This document shows, one piece after another, positions 25,464 to 34,363 of a stretch of DNA of 56,304 nt. A model generated the notes under the pieces. That model ran no database searches and was not told the origin of the DNA. It saw only the letters and a program-made list of their open reading frames with translations. Made by a program: the position numbers and the translations under genes. Each line of letters begins with the position of its first letter. The first letter of the stretch is position 1. The stretch is taken from the NCBI GenBank assembly GCA_938084885.1, contig CALKGG010000029.1, forward strand, positions 1 through 56,304, written 5' to 3'. This DNA is from an uncultured Acidimicrobiales bacterium (lineage in GTDB: Bacteria > Actinomycetota > Acidimicrobiia > Acidimicrobiales > SHLQ01).

Positions 25464-26303
25464 ATGACTTCGGTCGACGTTCACTCCCAACTTCGATCGC
25501 TGCCAACGGATCGCCCCACCGTGATGGGGATTTTGAATACGACACCTGACTCGTTCAGCGATGGCGGGGCGTGGGGCACGGTCGACCGTGCTGTTGCTCA
25601 CGCCGAACAGATGCTCGCCGACGGCGCCGACGTGATCGATATCGGCGGCGAGTCCAGCCGCCCCGGCGCTGACCCGGTCGATAGCGCAGAGGAAGCCGAA
25701 CGTGTGCTTCCCGTAATTACTCGTCTCGCCGGGCGGTGTGTCATGTCGATCGACACGGCGAAACCCGAGGTGGCTGAAGCCGCGTTGAACGCTGGCGCGT
25801 CCATCGTCAACGACATCACAGCGTCGCTCGAAGAGGTCGCCGGCGCGGCAACGGCGGGGTGGATTGCCATGCACATGCAGGGCAAGCCACGAACAATGCA
25901 AGACAACCCGACCTATAGCGACGTGGTCGCCGAGGTAGCTGAGGCCCTCGATGGTTACGCGCAGCGTGCCCAAATTGCTGGGGTTGGCCGGTTGTGGATC
26001 GACCCCGGTATCGGGTTCGGTAAGACGACCGAGCACAACTTGACCCTTCTGCGAGATCTCGAAGCGCTCGGGCGAATTGCTCCGCTCGTGCTCGGGGTAA
26101 GTCGAAAGCGCTTTATTGGAGAGGTTCACGCGCTCAGCAACGATAGAAATGCGACCGAAATTGCTGCTGCGAGTGACCGAATTGAAGGGTCAGTTTTGTC
26201 CGCGGTGTGGGGTTGGGCGCATTCGGCGAATATGGTGCGAACACACGACGTTCGAGTTACCGCGCTGGCGGCGCGAATGCTCATCAGACCGGAACGGATT
26301 TAG
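25464..26303 (+). CDS. folP: Dihydropteroate synthase
   Basis: This 279-residue TIM-barrel enzyme joins para-aminobenzoate to dihydropterin diphosphate and is the target of sulfonamides. Motifs: VMGILNTTPDSFSDGG (pterin/diphosphate loop), VIDIGGESSRPGA, SIDTAKPEVAEAAL, WIDPGIGFGKTTEHN and LGVSRKRFIGE. The frame is open far upstream inside folE; the ATG 12 bp after the folE stop is the natural start and gives the usual family length. It is followed four bases later by a gene of uncertain function rather than directly by folB. Confidence 0.93.
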   Translation: MTSVDVHSQLRSLPTDRPTVMGILNTTPDSFSDGGAWGTVDRAVAHAEQMLADGADVIDIGGESSRPGADPVDSAEEAERVLPVITRLAGRCVMSIDTAKPEVAEAALNAGASIVNDITASLEEVAGAATAGWIAMHMQGKPRTMQDNPTYSDVVAEVAEALDGYAQRAQIAGVGRLWIDPGIGFGKTTEHNLTLLRDLEALGRIAPLVLGVSRKRFIGEVHALSNDRNATEIAAASDRIEGSVLSAVWGWAHSANMVRTHDVRVTALAARMLIRPERI

Positions 26304-26307
26304 AGGA

Positions 26308-26943
26308 ATGGCAAGCCAGAAGCTGAAAGGCAAATGGGCTCTCGGAATTGAGCCGAGAAACTTCAAATGGGTTTTGCGGGGTCAGTTGGCGGTGTGCGAG
26401 CGCCTCGGTGGCTACGGAGACGCGCATCGACGCGTGCGGAGACAAGAAGAGATCATTTGGTCACGCGTTAACGGTTTCGACCGCATCATGTCGCTCATCC
26501 CAAACAACGCAAACCTGCACAACTACGACGAAGAGGATGTGTCGTGGATCCACCGTCCCTTCAGAGGCCCCGAGGACGGTGAGGCGTTCCTCAACCGCGT
26601 CTACTCCGACATCAACATGCTCACCACGCAGGGCTTCAAGATTTTGATGCATCGCGAAGAGCTCGGCGATCACGTCTCTGGCCTTGTTGCCGGCTATCTC
26701 GTGTGGACCGAGATGGTCCCCGATCAGCCGAAGGCCATCGTCGCTGTCGAACAACTGCTGTCCCAGCAGATCGGTCCGGTCGGACGCGAGATCGTTGCTG
26801 TTGCAGGTCGTGTCGACCGTGACGCCGAGAACGCGATCGCTGCCGAGAAAATGGCCGAAGCGCAGGCAATCGCTGCCGAAGCTGCCGAAGCAGGACAGGT
26901 AGCCGACGTCGACTTGGTCGACGAGATCGATCTTCGTGACTGA
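26308..26943 (+). CDS. Uncharacterised protein in the folate operon, possible degenerate dual-specificity phosphatase
   Basis: This 211-residue protein is preceded by AGAGGA and lies four bases after folP, overlapping folB by eight, so it is part of the operon. VNGFDRIMSLIPNNANLHNYDEEDVSWIH followed by a segment ILMHREELGDHVSGLVAGYLVW recalls the layout of a protein-tyrosine-phosphatase fold, where the second segment would be the HC-x5-R loop. The catalytic Cys is Arg here and the Arg is His, so it would be inactive. The C-terminus is a long Ala/Glu helix. The phosphatase resemblance is by eye only; it may be an unrelated lineage-specific protein. No folate-pathway enzyme motif is present. 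Confidence 0.6.
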   Translation: MASQKLKGKWALGIEPRNFKWVLRGQLAVCERLGGYGDAHRRVRRQEEIIWSRVNGFDRIMSLIPNNANLHNYDEEDVSWIHRPFRGPEDGEAFLNRVYSDINMLTTQGFKILMHREELGDHVSGLVAGYLVWTEMVPDQPKAIVAVEQLLSQQIGPVGREIVAVAGRVDRDAENAIAAEKMAEAQAIAAEAAEAGQVADVDLVDEIDLRD

Positions 26944-27295
26944 CACGATCGAACTGCGCGCCCTGCGCGTGATGGCGTTCTGCGGCATCCTTCCCGAGGA
27001 AGTCGAACGCCGCCAGCCCTTCGAGATCGACGTCGAGGTCGACTGTGACCTCTCTGCTGCGGGAAGTTCCGACGACTTGAGCAACACGATCGACTACGGC
27101 GGTCTTGTCGCTCAGATCCAGGCGCTCGCCGACGAGCAGCGATACGGCCTTCTCGAGCGTTTCGCCAGTGAGGTCGCCGCGGTCGTGCTCGGCCACAATC
27201 TGGCTACCGCCACGAGGGTGACCATCCGCAAGCTCCGGCCACCGGTTCCTCAAGACCTCGCAAGTTCAGGTGTCACCATCCGGAGGCAGAAGTAG
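26936..27295 (+). CDS. folB: Dihydroneopterin aldolase
   Basis: This 119-residue enzyme turns dihydroneopterin into 6-hydroxymethyldihydropterin and glycolaldehyde. Family features: IELRALRVMAFCGILPEE at the N-terminus, with the catalytic-region GILPEEVERRQPFEIDVEV, the TIDYGGLV motif, and the C-terminal TIRKLRPPVP with its catalytic Lys region. Start is GTG, overlapping the upstream gene by eight bases; the stop overlaps the folK GTG by one base. The tight packing means folB and folK are translated from one message with folP. Confidence 0.92.
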   Translation: MTDTIELRALRVMAFCGILPEEVERRQPFEIDVEVDCDLSAAGSSDDLSNTIDYGGLVAQIQALADEQRYGLLERFASEVAAVVLGHNLATATRVTIRKLRPPVPQDLASSGVTIRRQK

Positions 27296-27750
27296 TGACG
27301 CGGCGAGCCTTTGTTGGGCTCGGCTCCAATCTCGGAGACCGAGAAGCTCATCTGCTGCACGCGGCAGGACACCTGCCCGATGTGGTCAAGATGTCGTCGA
27401 TTTGGGAGACCGCGCCGGTCGGTGGCCCAGAACAAGGCCCGTATCTGAACATGGTCGTGCAACTCTCGACCGACCGGACTGCCCGGCAACTGCTCAGCGT
27501 GTGTTGGGAACGCGAAGCGTTTGCCGAACGTGAGCGGGTCGAGCGGTGGGGGCCTCGTACGCTCGATGCCGACGTTTTGTGGGTCGACGGAGAGACGATT
27601 ACCGATCACGATCTGATCGTTCCGCATCCTCGCATGTTCGAGCGTGCCTTTGTGCTCGTTCCCCTTCGCGAACTCGCCCCAGATCTCATTCCCGATGACT
27701 TCGTCGACCCGTCGCTCGACGATGTTTGGCCCTACCAGCCCGAAGGGTAA
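27295..27750 (+). CDS. folK: 6-hydroxymethyl-7,8-dihydropterin pyrophosphokinase
   Basis: The 151-residue HPPK moves pyrophosphate from ATP to hydroxymethyldihydropterin, supplying the substrate for FolP. FVGLGSNLGDRE is the N-terminal signature. SSIWETAPVGGPEQGPYLN binds the pterin, and WGPRTLDADVLWV contains the two metal-binding Asp residues of the RTLDxD motif. VPHPRMFERAFVLVPLREL closes the fold. Start is GTG, sharing one base with the folB stop. Length is normal. Confidence 0.93.
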   Translation: MTRRAFVGLGSNLGDREAHLLHAAGHLPDVVKMSSIWETAPVGGPEQGPYLNMVVQLSTDRTARQLLSVCWEREAFAERERVERWGPRTLDADVLWVDGETITDHDLIVPHPRMFERAFVLVPLRELAPDLIPDDFVDPSLDDVWPYQPEG

Positions 27751-27759
27751 GGGCTGGTT

Positions 27760-28491
27760 GTGGCTGGCCGTTTCAACCTGATTGGCAACGGACGCGCTGG
27801 TGGGTCGATGAGGAACGCGCTCGTCGATCGAGGGTGGGATTGTGTGCGCGTCTTTGGCCGTGACGACGACGTCACCAATGCAGCATCCGGTGTCGACGTC
27901 TGCATCATTGCAACACCAGACCGATCGATTCGGCTGGTAGCTGACGAGGTGCGACCAGCCGACGCGGTGCTCGTGCACCTCTCGGGAGCGTTGGGTATCG
28001 ACGTGCTTTCGCCGCATCGTGCCGGATGTGTGCATCCCCTCGTATCTCTGGCTAATCCAACCATCGGGGCCCAACAGCTCGCCACGGCATGGTTCGCTGT
28101 TGCGGGAGATCCGCTCGCGACGACGATCGCAGACGAACTCAGCGGCCGTTCCTTCCCCCTCGATGATGTCGATCGGGCGCTCTATCACGCGGCGGCGGTG
28201 ATTGCCTCCAACCATCTCGTGGCGCTCTTAGGTCAGGTCGAAACCTTGGCTGATGGGCTTGGCATACCGTTCGAAGTCTTCATGCCGCTCGTGCGAGGAA
28301 GCGTAGACAACGTTGCCAAGCTCGGTCCACAAGCTGCCCTTACTGGTCCGGCAGCACGCGGCGACATGGACACGATCGAGACGCACCGGGCAGCGCTTCG
28401 TGCCGGGCACGAAGGCGAGCTTGCGGCCTACGATGCCTTGGTTGCACTAGCGATGCGTTTGAGCGAACGAGACATCACCCCCGAACCTTGA
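27760..28491 (+). CDS. Rossmann-like / DUF2520 domain oxidoreductase-like protein
   Basis: This 243-residue protein has an N-terminal NAD(P)-binding fold (FNLIGNGRAGGSMRNAL; CIIATPD; VLVHLSGALG). The C-terminal DUF2520 helical domain contains GCVHPL, RALYHAAAVIASNHLVALL and GSVDNVAKLGPQAALTGPAARGD. The architecture resembles 6-phosphogluconate or ketopantoate reductases. Members are commonly encoded next to panC, as here, which makes a link to pantoate formation an attractive but unproven idea. Start is GTG nine bases after folK; panC follows 19 bases downstream. Confidence 0.82.
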   Translation: MAGRFNLIGNGRAGGSMRNALVDRGWDCVRVFGRDDDVTNAASGVDVCIIATPDRSIRLVADEVRPADAVLVHLSGALGIDVLSPHRAGCVHPLVSLANPTIGAQQLATAWFAVAGDPLATTIADELSGRSFPLDDVDRALYHAAAVIASNHLVALLGQVETLADGLGIPFEVFMPLVRGSVDNVAKLGPQAALTGPAARGDMDTIETHRAALRAGHEGELAAYDALVALAMRLSERDITPEP

Positions 28492-28510
28492 TGATGGAGA
28501 GTGTCGAGCT

Positions 28511-29362
28511 GTGAAGATCATCCATACCATTGCCGAACTCCGCGCCACCCTCGATGCCGAGCGATCGGCCGGTCGACGCATTGGCTTCGTGCCAACAATG
28601 GGGGCGCTTCACGGCGGCCACGGGCAGTTGATCTCGACAGCTAGCGAATCCAGCGACTGTGTCGTTGTTTCCATCTATGTGAACCCGCTCCAGTTCGCTC
28701 CCGATGAAGATCTCGATACCTACCCGCGAATGCTCGAGGCTGATAGCGAAGTAGCCGAACGGGCCGGGGCCGAGTTCGTCTTTGTTCCCAGCGATGGTGA
28801 GATGTACCCCCACGAGAACTGGTCGACCGTGTCGCTCCGGGTCGTCACCGAGCCGTGGGAGGGGGCGAGCCGTCCCAGCCACTTTGACGGTGTCGCGACC
28901 GTGGTGACCAAGCTGTTCAACATCGTTGGCGAGTGTGCGGCGTTCTTTGGAGAAAAGGACTTCCAGCAGCTCGCGATGATTCGACGCATGGCGAGCGACC
29001 TGAACATGCTGGTCGAGGTGATTGGTGTGCCGACGGTTCGTGAAGACGACGGCCTCGCCATGTCGAGCCGCAACCTTCGACTCACCGCCGAGCATCGGGC
29101 GCAGGCGCCCATTGTCAACCGGGCACTTCGCGCTGGCGCCACCGTCATCGACGAAGGGGAACGCGACCCCGCAGCCGTCGAGGCGACGATCCGCCAGGTC
29201 CTCGCGACCGCACCTGCTGCCGCGCCGCCCGACTATGTTGCGGTCGTCGACGCTGCCTCGTTGCGCACACCTGATGTAGTGGACGGCGAGATACGCCTCC
29301 TGACCGCTGTTCGTTTCGGCGATGTGCGCCTCATCGACAACATCGGAGTCACCGTTTCATGA
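28511..29362 (+). CDS. panC: Pantothenate synthetase (pantoate-beta-alanine ligase)
   Basis: This 283-residue ATP-dependent ligase makes pantothenate from pantoate and beta-alanine through pantoyl adenylate. Motifs: GFVPTMGALHGGHGQLI (HxGH ATP site), VVSIYVNPLQFAPDEDLDTYPR, FFGEKDFQQLAMIRRM and DGLAMSSRN. Start is GTG with GGAGA about ten bases upstream. The stop overlaps the CobW-type GTPase by four bases. panD and panB are not in the window. Confidence 0.93.
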   Translation: MKIIHTIAELRATLDAERSAGRRIGFVPTMGALHGGHGQLISTASESSDCVVVSIYVNPLQFAPDEDLDTYPRMLEADSEVAERAGAEFVFVPSDGEMYPHENWSTVSLRVVTEPWEGASRPSHFDGVATVVTKLFNIVGECAAFFGEKDFQQLAMIRRMASDLNMLVEVIGVPTVREDDGLAMSSRNLRLTAEHRAQAPIVNRALRAGATVIDEGERDPAAVEATIRQVLATAPAAAPPDYVAVVDAASLRTPDVVDGEIRLLTAVRFGDVRLIDNIGVTVS

Positions 29363-30273
29363 ACCTCGATGAAGAAGAGATCACGATGGTCGAACCCGTG
29401 TATGCGCCATGGGATGGACGCCGGGTTCCGGTGACGCTTCTGAGCGGCTACCTCGGGGCTGGAAAGACGACGGTCATCAACGAGATGCTCGCCCGCACCG
29501 ACGTGCCCATTGCGGTCATGGTGAATGATGTTGGCGATATCAACATCGACGCCGCACTCATCAGTCGTCAGCAGGGTGACACCCTCGATCTCACTGGCGG
29601 TTGTGTGTGCTGCAGCCTGAAGAACGGGTTCCTCGAAGCGTTCGACGAGCTCCGCCAACGACCAAACCCACCCGAACATGTCGTCGTCGAACTCAGTGGC
29701 ATTGCAGACCCGCGTTCCGCGGCGTCGCTTGTGAACACCCCCGGGTTTGTTCACGACAGCACCATCGTCCTCGTCGACCTCGATCAGTTTCTACGGTTCG
29801 AGGACGAGTCTTCGGTTGTTGCCGACGCGGTTCGCGCTCAGGTGCGCGCAGGCGACGTGCTGTTGGCGTCGAAAGGCGATCTCGTGGACGCTGCGCAACG
29901 AGCAGCAGTGATGGCGCGCCTTGCTGAACTCGCCCCCGATACACCTGCGATTCTCGCCGACTCTGCCCATTCGATTGCTGGTCTTGCGAACCTCGGCGCT
30001 CGACGACCGGTGCCACAACTGGGGGAGGGGGCGAGTCTGTTTGACCAGTACCGCACGTCGGTCGTGTCGATTCCTGGCACGATCACCCGTTCGGACCTCG
30101 ACGCCATCGTCGAAGGTCTGGCGCCCACCACCATTCGGGCTAAAGGCATCGTGCAAGTGGAAACGGGAGAGTTTCTCATTGTTCAGGTCGTCGGGAATCG
30201 CCGTTCGATCGAACCGCTCCCAATGGCCGAGTCGACCGCGCCGACCGATCTTGTGGTTATCGAAGTCGGGTAG
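29359..30273 (+). CDS. CobW/G3E-family GTPase
   Basis: The 304-residue P-loop GTPase is of the metal-chaperone class. Walker A is GYLGAGKTT (30-38). GGCVCCSL contains the CxCC zinc motif near residue 82. VVVELSGIADP and ASKGDLVD (in place of NKxD) provide the base-recognition region. The usual C-terminal CobW domain is short here (about residues 215-304) and lacks a His-rich stretch. A start at Met10 is possible. It overlaps panC by four bases and stands in front of nadC, suggesting metal delivery to, or coregulation with, cofactor enzymes; this is inference. Confidence 0.82.
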   Translation: MNLDEEEITMVEPVYAPWDGRRVPVTLLSGYLGAGKTTVINEMLARTDVPIAVMVNDVGDINIDAALISRQQGDTLDLTGGCVCCSLKNGFLEAFDELRQRPNPPEHVVVELSGIADPRSAASLVNTPGFVHDSTIVLVDLDQFLRFEDESSVVADAVRAQVRAGDVLLASKGDLVDAAQRAAVMARLAELAPDTPAILADSAHSIAGLANLGARRPVPQLGEGASLFDQYRTSVVSIPGTITRSDLDAIVEGLAPTTIRAKGIVQVETGEFLIVQVVGNRRSIEPLPMAESTAPTDLVVIEVG

Positions 30274-30308
30274 AGCCCGCGGGTCTCGCATCGGACTATC
30301 GTCGGGAC

Positions 30309-31181
30309 GTGTCTCGATACTTGCACCCACCGCACCACGACGTGATCGACGCTGTTCGTCGAGCCCTCACCGAGGACTTGACGCCGCTCGGCGACCTGAC
30401 AGCGTCGCTCGTCCCATCCAATGCTCTGGCAACCGCAGCCTTTGTGAGCAGGCCCGCTGGAGTGATTTCCGGCACGGCATGTGTCGTTCAGACGATTGCG
30501 CAGGTCGATCCATCGCTCGAGCTCGATTGGATGGTCGACGAAGGTGAGATCGTCGAATCTCGACAGGTGTTGGGCACGATCCGAGGATCGCTCGAATCGA
30601 TTTTGATACTCGAACGCACCGCCCTGAACTTCATGATGTACCTGTCGGGGATTGCCACAAACACCCGCCGGTACGTCGATGCAGCAACCGGGTCGGCCCA
30701 GGTATGGGACACTCGCAAAACCACGCCCGGGCTTCGCAGCCTGGAAAAGGCGGCGGTGCGTGCGGGCGGGGCTCGAAACCACCGCGGCAACTTGAGCGAC
30801 TGGATCATGCTGAAGGACAACCACCTGATGGGTGTGTCGATCGCCGACGGCGTGGCGACGGCGAAGGAGCGCTGGCCGGGACGCACGATCCACGTCGAAG
30901 CCGACCGCCTCGAACAAGTCGAAGCTGCCGTGCACGCACGCGCCGATGCCATCCTCCTCGACAATATGAGCCCGGCCGTGTTGACCAAAGCCGTGCAAAA
31001 GGTCGACGCTCTCACGAGTGGCGGGCATCGTCCGCTACTCGAAGCGAGCGGCGGAATTGATCTGTCGACCATCGACGCGGTCAGTCACACCGGCGTCGAC
31101 ATGATCTCCACATCCAAGTTGTCGTTCGGTGCGCCAACCCTCGACATCGGGCTCGATATCCATACCGACGCTAACTCGTAG
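30309..31181 (+). CDS. nadC: Quinolinate phosphoribosyltransferase
   Basis: This 290-residue enzyme converts quinolinate and PRPP to nicotinate mononucleotide and carbon dioxide in de novo NAD synthesis. Motifs: EDLTPLGDLTASL, ERTALNFMMYLSGIAT, VWDTRKTTPGLRSLEKAAV, GGARNHRGNLSDWIMLKDNH, DAILLDNM and the C-terminal LEASGGIDL with TGVDMISTSKLSFG. Start is GTG with a GGGA three bases upstream. nadA and nadB are not present, although they often adjoin nadC. Followed at two bases by coaX. Confidence 0.93.
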   Translation: MSRYLHPPHHDVIDAVRRALTEDLTPLGDLTASLVPSNALATAAFVSRPAGVISGTACVVQTIAQVDPSLELDWMVDEGEIVESRQVLGTIRGSLESILILERTALNFMMYLSGIATNTRRYVDAATGSAQVWDTRKTTPGLRSLEKAAVRAGGARNHRGNLSDWIMLKDNHLMGVSIADGVATAKERWPGRTIHVEADRLEQVEAAVHARADAILLDNMSPAVLTKAVQKVDALTSGGHRPLLEASGGIDLSTIDAVSHTGVDMISTSKLSFGAPTLDIGLDIHTDANS

Positions 31182-31183
31182 CC

Positions 31184-31987
31184 GTGGCCGATTACCTCCT
31201 CACCATCGACGTTGGCAATACCCAAACCGCTGTCGGCCTCTACGACACGGGCGTGCCGGGCGTGTCCGCGGACGATGGGCTGATCAACCACTGGCGAGTG
31301 TCGACCGACCACGACCGCACCAGCGATGAGTTCGCCACGATGATCACCGGGTTCCTCCGGTTTGCTGGTGCCGACCTCGATTCGGTCAGTGGGGTGTCGG
31401 TGTGTTCGGGCGTTCCCCGGTTGTTGTCGATGGTCCGTGGGCTCGCCGATCGATACTTGTCGTTCGAACCAGTCATCATTGGGCCCGGGGTCAAGACCGG
31501 CATGCCGATCAAATACGACAACCCCCGCGAGGTCGGTGCTGATCGCATTGCGAACGCAATCGCCGCATATGAGCTGTATGGGGGTCCGGCGATCGTCGTC
31601 GACTTTGGGACCGGCAACAACTTCGACATCGTGTCGGACTCGGGAGCGTTCCTCGGTGGAGCGATCTCGCCGGGTATCGAAGTGTCGATGGATGCCCTCG
31701 TCGGTCGAGCATCGGCGTTGCGCGACATCGAGCTCGTCGAACCGCGAAGCGTCATTGGAACCTCGACGGTCGAGGCGCTTCAATCCGGCGCAATGTACGG
31801 ATTTGCTGCTTCGATCGACGGAATGGTCGCCCGATTCCAGAACGAACTAGGCGGCGAGGCAGTGGTGGTTGCCACCGGAGGGCTTGCACCGGTGATTGCG
31901 CCGGTAACGTCAACGGTTGAATACGTCGAACCGTTCCTGACCCTTCACGGTCTGCGGATTGTTCATGCTCGCAACACCGATCGGTAA
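31184..31987 (+). CDS. coaX: Type III pantothenate kinase
   Basis: This 267-residue kinase of the ASKHA fold phosphorylates pantothenate, the first step of coenzyme A synthesis. The N-terminal LTIDVGNTQTAVGLYD is the phosphate-binding motif. NPREVGADRIANAIAAYELYG and VVDFGTGNNFDIVSDSGAFLGGAISPGIEV are the family signatures. The last includes FGTG-N in place of the common FGTAT, a normal variant. GTG start, two bases after nadC; lysS starts six bases after its stop. With panC it places two CoA steps in one cluster. Confidence 0.93.
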   Translation: MADYLLTIDVGNTQTAVGLYDTGVPGVSADDGLINHWRVSTDHDRTSDEFATMITGFLRFAGADLDSVSGVSVCSGVPRLLSMVRGLADRYLSFEPVIIGPGVKTGMPIKYDNPREVGADRIANAIAAYELYGGPAIVVDFGTGNNFDIVSDSGAFLGGAISPGIEVSMDALVGRASALRDIELVEPRSVIGTSTVEALQSGAMYGFAASIDGMVARFQNELGGEAVVVATGGLAPVIAPVTSTVEYVEPFLTLHGLRIVHARNTDR

Positions 31988-31993
31988 CCAGCC

Positions 31994-33526
31994 ATGACCG
32001 AGATAGACCCAGCAAACGAAACCGCCGCGCCCGACCAAACCCCCAACGGTCAGCCCGAGGACACGTCCTCGAACTCGGGGCGGATTCCCAAGCGGGACTT
32101 CGATATCCCCTACCGCTACGAGGTCACCGCATCAACAGCGGAGGTCACCGCAGCGCACGGCGATATCGAGGATGGTGCAGAGACCGGGGTCTCGGTCTCG
32201 GTCGCTGGTCGGATCATGCTTAAGCGAGATCAGGGCAAGCTCGTCTTTGCCGATCTTCAGGACGGCACGGGTCGCATCCAGATCTTTGGTCATGCCAAGA
32301 CCACCCCGGACTTTGACGCCTTCTCGAGCCTTTTTCTCGGCGACTGGGTCGGCATTACTGGTGAGGTCATCAAGACGCGCCGCGGCGAGCTGTCTATCCG
32401 CCCGAGTGCTTGGACGATCCTGGCCCCAACCCAACGGGTGTTTCCCGACAAGTTCCATGGGATCAGCGATCAGGACACGAAGTACCGTCAGCGCTACGTC
32501 GACATGTGGGTGTCTGAGGAGTCGAACACCACGCTTCGGAACCGCAGCCGCATCATGTCGCTCACGCGCCGTTGGCTCGAAGACCGGGCTTTCATGGAAG
32601 TCGAAACCCCGACCTTTCACGGTGTCGCAAGTGGCGCGATGGCGCGTCCGTTCACGACGCATCACAACGCGCTCGATATGGATCTCTTTCTGCGCATTGC
32701 TCCCGAGCTGTACCTCAAGCGACTTACCGTTGGCGGTTTCGAGCGGGTCTTCGAAATGGCGCGGGTCTTTCGCAACGAAGGCATCTCCACCCGGCACAAT
32801 CCCGAGTTCACCATGCTCGAGCTCTACTGGGCCTATGCCGACTACAACGACATTATGGAGCTCGTCGAGAACCTCGTCAGTCACCTCGCCGTCGAAATCA
32901 CCGGCGGCACCACCATTTCCTACGACGAACGCGAGCTCGACCTTGCTGCACCCTGGCGCCGTGCGTCGATGATCGAACTCGTTACTGAACAGATCGGCGT
33001 TGAGCTGTCGGTAGGTATGGATCGTGCTGAACTGGTGGCGATCGCCGAAGCGCACGATGTCGAAGTAAAGGACTACTACGGCACCGGCAAGATCATTCTG
33101 GAGATCTACGAGAAGACCACGGAAGGCCAGCTGTGGGGCCCGATTTTCGTGACCGATTATCCAAAGGAAGTGTCGCCGTTATCTCGGGATCATCGAAGCG
33201 AACCAGGTCTGACCGAGCGTTTCGAGGCAATTGTTGCCGGACGCGAACTGTGCAACGCCTTTAGCGAGCTCACCGACCCCGACGAGCAGCTCGCACGCTT
33301 CAACGACCAAGAAGCCGAGCGTGCGGCGGGCGATGCAGAAGCAATGGGTATGGATCTCGACTACATCCGGGCGCTCGAATATGGGCTACCGCCAACAGGT
33401 GGTCTCGGCATTGGCATGGATCGGCTCGTCATGTTGCTGACGGGGTCGACGACGATCCGCGATGTGTTGCTGTTCCCAACGTTGCGCCCTGAGCAGGTTC
33501 GCGACGACTCAACCGGAGACAGCTAA
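31994..33526 (+). CDS. lysS: Lysyl-tRNA synthetase, class II
   Basis: This 510-residue class IIb synthetase charges tRNA-Lys. The OB-fold anticodon domain spans about residues 60-150 (VAGRIMLKRDQGKLVFADLQD). The catalytic core has motif 1 (MEVETPTFHGVASGAMARPF), motif 2 (VFEMARVFRNEGISTRHNPEFT) and motif 3 (GLGIGMDRLVML). An acidic N-terminal tail of about 30 residues precedes the OB domain. ATG start follows coaX by six bases. The downstream phosphatase starts eight bases after its stop. Confidence 0.95.
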   Translation: MTEIDPANETAAPDQTPNGQPEDTSSNSGRIPKRDFDIPYRYEVTASTAEVTAAHGDIEDGAETGVSVSVAGRIMLKRDQGKLVFADLQDGTGRIQIFGHAKTTPDFDAFSSLFLGDWVGITGEVIKTRRGELSIRPSAWTILAPTQRVFPDKFHGISDQDTKYRQRYVDMWVSEESNTTLRNRSRIMSLTRRWLEDRAFMEVETPTFHGVASGAMARPFTTHHNALDMDLFLRIAPELYLKRLTVGGFERVFEMARVFRNEGISTRHNPEFTMLELYWAYADYNDIMELVENLVSHLAVEITGGTTISYDERELDLAAPWRRASMIELVTEQIGVELSVGMDRAELVAIAEAHDVEVKDYYGTGKIILEIYEKTTEGQLWGPIFVTDYPKEVSPLSRDHRSEPGLTERFEAIVAGRELCNAFSELTDPDEQLARFNDQEAERAAGDAEAMGMDLDYIRALEYGLPPTGGLGIGMDRLVMLLTGSTTIRDVLLFPTLRPEQVRDDSTGDS

Positions 33527-33534
33527 TCGCCCCC

Positions 33535-34323
33535 GTGGAACAAACCGGAGCGGCCGCGTCCAACGCAGCGACAGCTGACGATCATGTCCTGGCCCATGAG
33601 TTAGCCCGAGATTGCGCAGACCGCCTTCTCGCGCTGCAGCGCCGGCTCTTCGATCGTGGTGTGGACCACTACGACATCGAGCGAGAAGGCGACGAACTAG
33701 GTCATTCGTGGATCGTCGAACAGCTGGCCGCTGCCCGACCTGGCGATGCGTTGTTTTCCGAGGAAGGACTCGACGATCAAACTCGTGTCGCGAGCTCTCG
33801 CACGTGGATTATTGATCCGCTCGACGGTTCGAGCGGCTTTGGGTATGGCGGGTCTGAGTGGGCGGTTCATGTTGCGCTCGCCATCGACGGTGAACCGATT
33901 GTTGGCGCAGTTGCCTCGCCTGGGGTTGGGGTTGTTGCTTCGACCCACGATGTTCCGGTGGCCAAACAAGCAGATCGAAGCCAACCGATCGTCGTATCAG
34001 GTCGTACTCGTGCCTACAGCGAAGGCGCACTCCTGGGTGATCTTCTCGGGGCGAAGGTCGTGGCGTGCAGTTCGGCTGGGGTGAAAGCTGCGTTGGTTGC
34101 CACTGGCCGCGCCGATGTGTACGTGCATGACAGCCCGCTCTATGAATGGGACGTCTGTGCGCCGGCAGCGATGGCGATCGCCGCCGGGCTTCATGTGTCG
34201 GACCCTTTTGGTGTGGCACTCGAATGTAACAAGGCCCGTCCCGTGGTCGATGGCCTGGTGATTTGCCGTCAGGAGTTTGCTGCGACCGTGTTGGAGGCGT
34301 TGGCTGCACGCCGCGTCGGCTAG
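33535..34323 (+). CDS. cysQ: Inositol monophosphatase-family phosphatase, CysQ-like
   Basis: This 262-residue Mg-dependent phosphatase is from the IMPase/FBPase/PAP-phosphatase fold. Metal ligands are in EEGLDDQ and IIDPLDGSSGFGYG, with the third metal Asp in YEWDVCAPAAMAIAAG. The pattern fits CysQ-like 3'-phosphoadenosine phosphatases or inositol monophosphatases equally well, and the symbol is a best guess. Start is GTG eight bases after lysS. It is the last gene of the long cofactor cluster; a 160-bp gap follows. Confidence 0.78.
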   Translation: MEQTGAAASNAATADDHVLAHELARDCADRLLALQRRLFDRGVDHYDIEREGDELGHSWIVEQLAAARPGDALFSEEGLDDQTRVASSRTWIIDPLDGSSGFGYGGSEWAVHVALAIDGEPIVGAVASPGVGVVASTHDVPVAKQADRSQPIVVSGRTRAYSEGALLGDLLGAKVVACSSAGVKAALVATGRADVYVHDSPLYEWDVCAPAAMAIAAGLHVSDPFGVALECNKARPVVDGLVICRQEFAATVLEALAARRVG

Positions 34324-34350
34324 CCAGTGTCACGAGACTTGGCGGAAATA

Positions 34351-34363
34351 TCACGCATCGTGA
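34351..34363. promoter_or_regulatory. Inverted repeat TCACG-CAT-CGTGA upstream of glycosyltransferase gene
   Basis: A perfect 5-bp inverted repeat lies about 120 bp before the start of the first sugar phosphotransferase gene. It may be an operator; length and position are the only support. Confidence 0.25.
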
